The notes beneath the pieces were generated by a model. It was given only the letters and a program-made list of their open reading frames with translations. It did no database searches and had not been told where the DNA came from. Shown here piece by piece: positions 58,825 to 64,000 of a stretch of DNA of 64,000 nucleotides (its first letter is position 1; every line of letters begins with the position of its first letter). The translations under genes and the position numbers were made by a program. The DNA lies in NCBI RefSeq assembly GCF_037996825.1, contig NZ_JBBNAC010000001.1, forward strand, positions 3,224,001 through 3,288,000. The letters are read 5' to 3'. The stretch comes from Bdellovibrio sp. BCCA (lineage in GTDB: Bacteria; Bdellovibrionota; Bdellovibrionia; Bdellovibrionales; Bdellovibrionaceae).

Positions 58825-59892
58825 ATGAAAACGATGAAGGTTCTAGTATCTCTGTTAATTCTGGCAGGAGCTTATCAGGCTCACGCACAAAATATTCTGC
58901 AAAACATCCAGACGTCAGCGGCTATCGATATCACCGCCCCTTTTGATTTTGAGCACTCAGAAGAAAACAAGCTCGATATTCGTTCAGCGGAGTTGTTGTT
59001 CTTTGGTCCTCTTGATCCGACGTTTGATGCCACTTTAAATTTCGCGGCTCACAATGAAGACGGTGAATTCAAAGCGGAAGTTCACGAAGCTTATTTAAGT
59101 TCCAGCAAATTGATTCCGTCGTCTCGTTTTAAAATCGGAAAATTCTTTTTAGGCGTCGGCCGTTTGAATCAGTTTCATCAACATGATTGGGCTTTTATTT
59201 CTGCCCCGCGTGTTCAAGCAGAGTTTTTAGGTGACGAAGGTGTTGCCGATTCCGGAGCTGAATTTTCAACGCTGCTTCCGATGGACTCTTATTGGGATAT
59301 TACAGTGGGTGTGACGAATGGTTACTCTTTTGGTGAACACTCAGAAACTCCGGCAGAAAAACCGCGCGTGCCGACTCATTATATTCATCCTGTAAACTTT
59401 ATTGATTTCGGCGACAGCGGCGCGCTTCAATGGGGCGCAAATTATTTAGGAAGAACTGATGCGCACGGAGTGCAAACTCAACTTTATGGTTTAGATTTCG
59501 TCTTTAAAAAAATGGAAGGCAAGATTCTCAATTTTCTTTTGCAATCTGAAATCTGGTATCGCAATCAGAGCGCCTCAGGCCTGGCGACTTCAGAGGACCT
59601 TGGAGCTTATGTTTATCCACAGTTCTCTTTAACAGAGCAGCTCTTTGCAGGTCTTCGCATTGATTTATTCACGGAACTTGCTAGAAAATCGGAAGCGGAT
59701 GGATCTAAACAGGACAATTTCAACTATGGTTTGGTTCCGACACTGACTTACAAACACAGTGAGTTCACTTTGTTCCGCGTGGCTTATGGCTATGATGTGC
59801 AAACGTATCAAGGCGAATCCGATACTGTTCATCAGAAAATTGAATTGCAACTTGTTTCTATCCTGGGCGCGCATCCTGCGCACTCTTTCTAG
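58825..59892 (+). CDS. Outer-membrane protein linked to metal uptake
   Basis: A 355-residue exported protein from ATG 58825, which has GGAGGAG eight bases upstream, with signal peptide MKTMKVLVSLLILAGAYQAHA. The mature part has porin-like amphipathic strands (FKAEVHEAYLSSSKL, RFKIGKFFLGVGRLNQFHQHDW) and a TonB-independent barrel look; it has no plug domain. The final strand ends LVSILGAHPAHSF, ending in Phe. It is the first gene of the operon with the zinc-type ABC transporter 9 bases downstream, so it may admit zinc through the outer membrane. Role inferred from context. Confidence 0.75.
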   Translation: MKTMKVLVSLLILAGAYQAHAQNILQNIQTSAAIDITAPFDFEHSEENKLDIRSAELLFFGPLDPTFDATLNFAAHNEDGEFKAEVHEAYLSSSKLIPSSRFKIGKFFLGVGRLNQFHQHDWAFISAPRVQAEFLGDEGVADSGAEFSTLLPMDSYWDITVGVTNGYSFGEHSETPAEKPRVPTHYIHPVNFIDFGDSGALQWGANYLGRTDAHGVQTQLYGLDFVFKKMEGKILNFLLQSEIWYRNQSASGLATSEDLGAYVYPQFSLTEQLFAGLRIDLFTELARKSEADGSKQDNFNYGLVPTLTYKHSEFTLFRVAYGYDVQTYQGESDTVHQKIELQLVSILGAHPAHSF

Positions 59893-59901
59893 AGGTGATG
59901 T

Positions 59902-60783
59902 ATGAGTAAATTTATTTTTTCAGTGCTTTTTTTAGTTTCTGTTTCCGCTTTCGCAAAAATCAAGGTTGTGGCAACACAACCGGATATCGCTGAGGTAGTT
60001 CAAGCCATTGGTGGCGATCAAGTGGAAGTTCAAACTCTTTTGAAAGGATCGGAAGATCCTCACTATGCGGAAGCTCGCCCTGATTTTATTTTAAAAGTGA
60101 ATCGCGCTGACGTGGTTTGCTCCGTGGGCCTTGATTTGGAAATCGGTTGGTTGCCAAAAGTTTTAAGCAAATCGGGAAATGAAAAAGTTCAAGAAGGCGG
60201 ACCTGGATTCTGCGCTCTTGGAAAAAGTGTGAAGGCTTTAGAGGTTCCAACAGGTGTGATTGATCGCTCTTTGGGTGATGTGCACCCTCATGGAAATCCT
60301 CACTTCGTTTTATCTCCAGAAAAATTGGCTGAAGGTGGCGCAGAAGTGGTGCGCGTGTTGTCGCAAGTACTCCCTGCTAAAAGCTCTGAGTTTGAGAAAA
60401 ATTATGATGCATTCAAAAAGAAGATGACAGAACTTCACGCTCGTTTGGCTAAGACGGTCAAGAAAGTCAAAGTGATGGAGTACCATAAAGAATTCACTTA
60501 CTTCTTTAATGCTTACGGTTTGGAGTCCCTCGGTTCTTTAGAGGAAAAGCCGGGAATGCCGCCATCAGCGGCGCGCATTGCTCAAGTGGCTAAGATGGCA
60601 AAGGACAACAAAGTTGCGGTGCTGTTCGCAACCCCGTCAGCTCCCCATAAAACTTTGGAACGCTTTCATGAGCTTTCGGGAGTTCCCGTGGTAACTGTTC
60701 CTTCTTACGTTCAGAGCAGTGGCAGCACAGATGCAAAGAACATTGAAGCTTTGCAAAACTTGTTAGTAAAATCCATTCCATGA
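59902..60783 (+). CDS. znuA: Metal ABC transporter substrate-binding protein (ZnuA-like)
   Basis: Periplasmic binding protein (cluster A-I) for Zn or Mn. The 293 residues have signal peptide MSKFIFSVLFLVSVSAFA. Metal ligands expected: His in EDPHYAEARPDF (SEDPHY), then the HPHGNPHFVLSP motif near residue 132, and HKEFTYFF and ATPSAPHKTLE later; a full His-rich loop as in E. coli ZnuA is not seen. The stop overlaps the ATPase start by four bases. Zn versus Mn cannot be decided from sequence alone; Zn is favoured by the Zur-like boxes. Confidence 0.88.
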   Translation: MSKFIFSVLFLVSVSAFAKIKVVATQPDIAEVVQAIGGDQVEVQTLLKGSEDPHYAEARPDFILKVNRADVVCSVGLDLEIGWLPKVLSKSGNEKVQEGGPGFCALGKSVKALEVPTGVIDRSLGDVHPHGNPHFVLSPEKLAEGGAEVVRVLSQVLPAKSSEFEKNYDAFKKKMTELHARLAKTVKKVKVMEYHKEFTYFFNAYGLESLGSLEEKPGMPPSAARIAQVAKMAKDNKVAVLFATPSAPHKTLERFHELSGVPVVTVPSYVQSSGSTDAKNIEALQNLLVKSIP

Positions 60784-61352
60784 GTCAGATTCTTGAAGTT
60801 CAAAACTTAAGAGCCAAAAGCCGTGAAGGAAAATATCTTTCTCCTGCGGTGAGTTTTGAACTTCTTGCCGGAGAAGTGCTTTTCTTGCGCGGTGAAAATG
60901 GCGCGGGAAAAAGCACTTTGCTGAAAACTCTTTTGGGCCTTCACAAATATTACGAAGGCCAATTTCATTTTCTTATTCCTGATTCGGATATTCAATATTT
61001 GCCTCAACTTGGAAACCTGCATTTTCATTTGCCGCTGACTTTAAAAGACATGCTGTCTTCTTCTGAAGACATTCCTGCCTCTTTGATTAAAGGCATTGAT
61101 CTGGATAAAAAATGGAATACGGCGAGCGGCGGAGAACGTCAGAAGATTTTGCTGGCGGCTACACTTGGTAAGAAACCACGTTTGCTTGTACTGGATGAGC
61201 CTTTTAATCACGTTGATAAAGAATCCATCCAAGTTTTGGAAGAAGCTTTAGCTCAATTTTTAAAAGAGCACCCGGAAAGTTCTTTAGTTTTAGTTTCTCA
61301 TCGCGCCTTTATCCAAGATTGGGCCAAAGTTCGTTTTCTGGAGATCCGATGA
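60780..61352 (+). CDS. znuC: Metal ABC transporter ATPase (ZnuC-like)
   Basis: A 190-residue ATPase, shorter than the usual ~230-250. Walker A is ENGAGKSTLLKTLLG, signature is ASGGERQKILLAA, Walker B LLVLDEPFNHVD and H-loop VSHRAF. The missing C-terminal part is the extra regulatory end found in longer ZnuC proteins. It overlaps both neighbours (4 bases each), so znuA-znuC-znuB are translationally coupled. Confidence 0.9.
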   Translation: MSQILEVQNLRAKSREGKYLSPAVSFELLAGEVLFLRGENGAGKSTLLKTLLGLHKYYEGQFHFLIPDSDIQYLPQLGNLHFHLPLTLKDMLSSSEDIPASLIKGIDLDKKWNTASGGERQKILLAATLGKKPRLLVLDEPFNHVDKESIQVLEEALAQFLKEHPESSLVLVSHRAFIQDWAKVRFLEIR

Positions 61353-62164
61353 TGAGTTCATTCTTGGAGCTTTTACAGATTTATCGTTGGTCTTTACCTG
61401 CAAGTGTTTTGATGGCGAGTGTCCTTGCGATGATTGGTTCGCAATGGACGGCTCGTGAAAAAAGCGCGCAGATTTTTGTTTTGGGCCAAGGTTCTTCTTT
61501 GGGAATTGTTTTGGGCCTGGCGATCAATATTTGGCTTGGCACTGATTATCATGGTCTGAATCTTTTGATTGGTCTTTCTTTGGGATGGCTGACACTTTTG
61601 TTGTCGGATCTTTTGATTGAAACCAGAGCCGACCGCAATCATATTTATCTGACACTTTTTGTTTTCTTCTTATCACTCACCTATCTTTTGACCTCTTTAA
61701 CTCCGGCGCTGGAATCCCATATGGCGTCCTCCTATTTCGGCGATGTGGCAGTGATGAGTGATAGCGGCGCACAGGCGTGTCTTATCATGGGGTTTCTTTT
61801 TGGCGGATTCGTGCTTTCTAACTGGAGAACTCTGTCGATGATTTCTTATCAGTTGGTGAATCACAGCTGGATTCATCGCAGTGGAAAAAATCGTCTTTTT
61901 GATATCGGGACATTGTTGCTTACAACGATGGCCATTCAAAGCATGGGTTATCTTTTTACGATCGGTTCACTCTTTATCGCCACGAGCTTTGCCGCTCACC
62001 GCAGTAAAAATCTGCGATCTTATACGAAGCGAATTCTGGTGATTTCCTTTGTAGGAAGCCTTTTGGGGTTTGTCGTGTCCTTGTTATCCACGACGTTACC
62101 CACAGTGCCTTGTGTTCTGATTGGACAGATGTTGATTGGAATTTTAACTTACACGAAGAAATAG
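61349..62164 (+). CDS. znuB: Metal ABC transporter permease (ZnuB-like)
   Basis: A 271-residue inner-membrane permease with about eight hydrophobic helices (LPASVLMASVLAMIGSQW, GLSLGWLTLLLSDLLI, LFTIGSLFIATSFAAH). The ABC-3 family pattern fits ZnuB/MntB-type permeases. ATG 61349 overlaps the znuC stop and has GGAG upstream; a start 30 bases earlier lies inside znuC and was rejected. Its 3' end overlaps the convergent regulator gene by 16 bases. Confidence 0.88.
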   Translation: MMSSFLELLQIYRWSLPASVLMASVLAMIGSQWTAREKSAQIFVLGQGSSLGIVLGLAINIWLGTDYHGLNLLIGLSLGWLTLLLSDLLIETRADRNHIYLTLFVFFLSLTYLLTSLTPALESHMASSYFGDVAVMSDSGAQACLIMGFLFGGFVLSNWRTLSMISYQLVNHSWIHRSGKNRLFDIGTLLLTTMAIQSMGYLFTIGSLFIATSFAAHRSKNLRSYTKRILVISFVGSLLGFVVSLLSTTLPTVPCVLIGQMLIGILTYTKK

Positions 62165-63579
62165 TGGAAAGAAGGTTGCGCTTCTTTCTTTTGTCCATCG
62201 ACGTTAAAAAGACAGATCACTTCGGTGCGCACGCCTTTTTTAACGTTAAAGACAGTTAAATCTGCATTTTCAATAATCTGATGAAGTCCGCGACCAGCGC
62301 CGCCCTTATTGGAGTTCATGCTGCCCGCTTGACCGCTGTAACAACTGATCAAGTAATCCACGATGATATTCTTAGTTAAAGAACCAAATGGATCTTTAAC
62401 AGAGACTGCGAGCAACACTCCGTCACTGGCGTAACGAAGCTGAGATTGTTGATGCGTATCAAGCTGAATTTCTTCTTTACGAGAAATGTGATTGAAGATG
62501 GACTTCCCTTGAGAATCCACGGGCGCATCATAAATCGCGTTCATCAGCATTTCTTCAACGACGGTGTTCACACGATCTAAAACCGTGCTGCGAATTCCCA
62601 TCTTTTTGAAATAGGTATAAAGCTCTTCGCGCAATTCCTCACGCTGAGCCGAATGAGAAACTGTTTTGTTTTGAACTTCGACTCCCCAGGTGAGGTATTT
62701 CTCAATACCGAAGAGGTCTTTATTCAGAAGTTTGCTTAAGGCTGTTAAAACATAACGAATGGTTGCGTTTTTATCTTCGGCGTCACGCGAGATAATGTGA
62801 TCGACAAAGCGGTTGCGCTCAAGAATTTGCAAGTTTCCTTGCACGTCTTTGCTTGTTAAAAGAACCGCATAGGGAGACAGCTTATTGTCCTGCACAGACT
62901 TAAGCACATCGACACAAGCTTCTTCGCAAAGAACGATATCGTATTGATTTTCTTTTAAAAAGGCCTGGCCCATTTCGGAGTCATTGGCGATATCGAGTTG
63001 AACGCCCGTACCACCTAAAGCCATGCGAATGGGAAGCTGTTGTTTTTTATCGGGCTCAACAAGAAGGACTTTTCCGCCGCCGCTTTTTTCAATGGCGCTT
63101 TGGGCTTCATGCAATTCACGATTGAGGATTTCGAAAAGACGGGCCTTTTCATTCGTGCGCATCAGTCTTTCTGTCAAAATGAAACAGTAGATCTGAAATA
63201 GCAGAGCTTGAAAACGATCTTTGTCTTTAGGATGAACGTGAGCGAAATCTTCAGAGCGAATAACAAAACATTCAACCGGTGTTAAAGCCTTCACAGTTGT
63301 GGACGTGAGGTTGGAGGTGATAACACTCATTTCTCCAAACACTTCACCCGGCGTTTCAAGAGTTGCAATCACCTCACCGGCAAGTGAGACCTCGACTTTT
63401 CCGGAGCGCAAGAAAAACAAAGAGCTGTTCTTTTTTCCTTCCTGAAGAATAAAGCTCTCAGCAGGAAATGATTCCGTGTGAATCATCGCAGATGCTTGTA
63501 GAAGCAAGTCTTCACTGAAAGACTTGAAAAAAGAAAACGCTTTAATTTCCTTGGCGATTTCAACCGGATGCAACTTCAT
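62149..63579 (-). CDS. cNMP-binding, pseudo-receiver and histidine-kinase-like ATPase protein
   Basis: A 476-residue three-part regulator. Residues 1-140 are a cyclic-nucleotide-binding domain (FILQEGKKNSSLFFLRSGK, GEVFGEMSVI). Residues 169-285 look like a response-regulator receiver, but the phospho-acceptor position holds Glu219 (IVLCEE) instead of Asp, and the acidic pocket is VEPD. Residues 330-460 are a GHKL ATPase (VVEEMLMNAIYD N-box, GGAGRGL glycine motif), of the RsbW/serine-kinase-like type, with no H-box. Glu may mimic phosphorylation. It is probably an anti-sigma or switch-like kinase responding to cNMP; the partner is unknown. Confidence 0.8.
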   Translation of the reverse strand: MKLHPVEIAKEIKAFSFFKSFSEDLLLQASAMIHTESFPAESFILQEGKKNSSLFFLRSGKVEVSLAGEVIATLETPGEVFGEMSVITSNLTSTTVKALTPVECFVIRSEDFAHVHPKDKDRFQALLFQIYCFILTERLMRTNEKARLFEILNRELHEAQSAIEKSGGGKVLLVEPDKKQQLPIRMALGGTGVQLDIANDSEMGQAFLKENQYDIVLCEEACVDVLKSVQDNKLSPYAVLLTSKDVQGNLQILERNRFVDHIISRDAEDKNATIRYVLTALSKLLNKDLFGIEKYLTWGVEVQNKTVSHSAQREELREELYTYFKKMGIRSTVLDRVNTVVEEMLMNAIYDAPVDSQGKSIFNHISRKEEIQLDTHQQSQLRYASDGVLLAVSVKDPFGSLTKNIIVDYLISCYSGQAGSMNSNKGGAGRGLHQIIENADLTVFNVKKGVRTEVICLFNVDGQKKEAQPSFHYFFV

Positions 63580-63681
63580 ATAGTTTCAATTATGTAATTA
63601 GTTGTAAGGCCTTGACCAGAATCGTCTTGAATATTTTGGGGAATAAAAGAAAATTAAGTCTATCGTCGGTATGGAGGTTCT

Positions 63682-64000
63682 TTGTACCCGGTTATCCGTG
63701 TTTCTCCATTTTTGGAAATCCCCACTTACTATTTAGTTTTAAGTGTGACGATTTCGTTGGGACTTATTTGGCTTGTCCGCAGAGCAAAGCGCTTTCAACT
63801 TTCAACGAAGGTAGCTCTGGACCTAAGTCTTATTGTTATGGTGACGGGATTCATCGGCGGTCGGTTGTTTCATGTTTTCTACGAAGACTTTGAATACTAC
63901 CGCGAAAATCTTTGGCGCATTTTGCATTTCTGGAATGGCGGCTTTGTTTTTTACGGCGGAGCTTTGTTGGCTGGCGTCTTTGCGCTGATGTACTTGTGTT
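63682..64000 (+). CDS. lgt: Prolipoprotein diacylglyceryl transferase Lgt, N-terminal part
   Basis: Adds diacylglycerol to the lipobox Cys of prolipoproteins. The gene runs off the window after about 106 codons. TTG at 63682 has GGAGG 4-5 bases upstream; the nearby ATG at 63671 is out of frame. The recognisable Lgt parts are VTGFIGGRLFHVFYE (around residues 53-67) and FWNGGFVFYGGALLAG (near 85-100). Three hydrophobic helices are visible. Together with lspA it completes lipoprotein processing in this region. Confidence 0.88.
   Translation, partial: MYPVIRVSPFLEIPTYYLVLSVTISLGLIWLVRRAKRFQLSTKVALDLSLIVMVTGFIGGRLFHVFYEDFEYYRENLWRILHFWNGGFVFYGGALLAGVFALMYLC

Noticed and set aside
1-64000. tRNA, rRNA, CRISPR array, insertion sequence or prophage
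   Set aside because: No cloverleaf-like run, spaced direct repeats, transposase or phage structural gene was recognised anywhere in the window.

Overview
The window looks like a chromosomal segment of a Bdellovibrio-type predatory bacterium (Bdellovibrionota). This is inferred from the gene families, not from a database match. It has a Gram-negative envelope (lipoprotein pathway lspA/lgt, outer-membrane barrels, many lipobox proteins), a complete late flagellar export/motor operon with flhF/flhG/fliA, a separate flagellin gene, and a high density of secreted proteases, surface lipoproteins and signalling genes. No tRNA, rRNA, CRISPR array, transposase or phage gene was seen.

Layout. 1-245: tail of a GH2 glycosidase. 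242-11002 (minus): fliL-fliM-fliN-fliO-fliP-fliQ-fliR-flhB-flhA-flhF-flhG-fliA, tightly packed with several overlaps. 11217-13331: two CsbD-like stress genes, a small secreted protein and a secreted HExxH protease. 13410-17518: a four-gene biosynthetic operon: isonitrile synthase, Fe/2OG oxygenase, cytochrome P450 and glycosyltransferase, behind a hairpin that covers the first ribosome-binding site. 17523-26048: suhB, a SPOR protein, an esterase, outer-membrane proteins, a lipoprotein protease and pcrA. 26088-28268 (minus): flagellin and lysine 2,3-aminomutase. 28587-36599: secreted proteins, a porin-like protein, a GroES domain fused to a histone-H1-like tail, a class A penicillin-binding protein, an MBL hydrolase and a ferredoxin. 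36825-43860: a large secreted protein, a giant beta-propeller lipoprotein, an LpxH-like phosphoesterase and a cNMP-binding protein. 43947-46722 (minus): four small exported proteins in one operon. 46970-51848 (plus): radical SAM/SPASM enzyme, a 39-residue peptide gene, a CHASE2 histidine kinase and a sigma54-activating response regulator. 51911-56357: small cytosolic genes and an RCC1-repeat lipoprotein. 56424-64000: lspA, a RegA/RegB-type redox two-component pair, a zinc-type ABC transporter with its own outer-membrane protein and paired operator-like palindromes, a three-domain cNMP/pseudo-receiver/ATPase protein and the start of lgt.

Two candidate undescribed systems stand out. The first is the isonitrile operon, which resembles the rhabduscin/byelyankacin type (isonitrile synthase, oxygenase and glycosyltransferase) but adds a P450 that lacks the usual I-helix acid. 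The second is a minimal RiPP-like unit: the SPASM enzyme followed 9 bases later by a tiny Gly-rich, single-Cys peptide gene, which is followed 30 bases later by a CHASE2 kinase and its response regulator. This suggests, as a hypothesis, a modified peptide coupled to signalling. Further odd items are the GroES/H1-tail fusion, a receiver-like domain with Glu at the phospho-acceptor site, and tandem palindromes ahead of the zinc genes.
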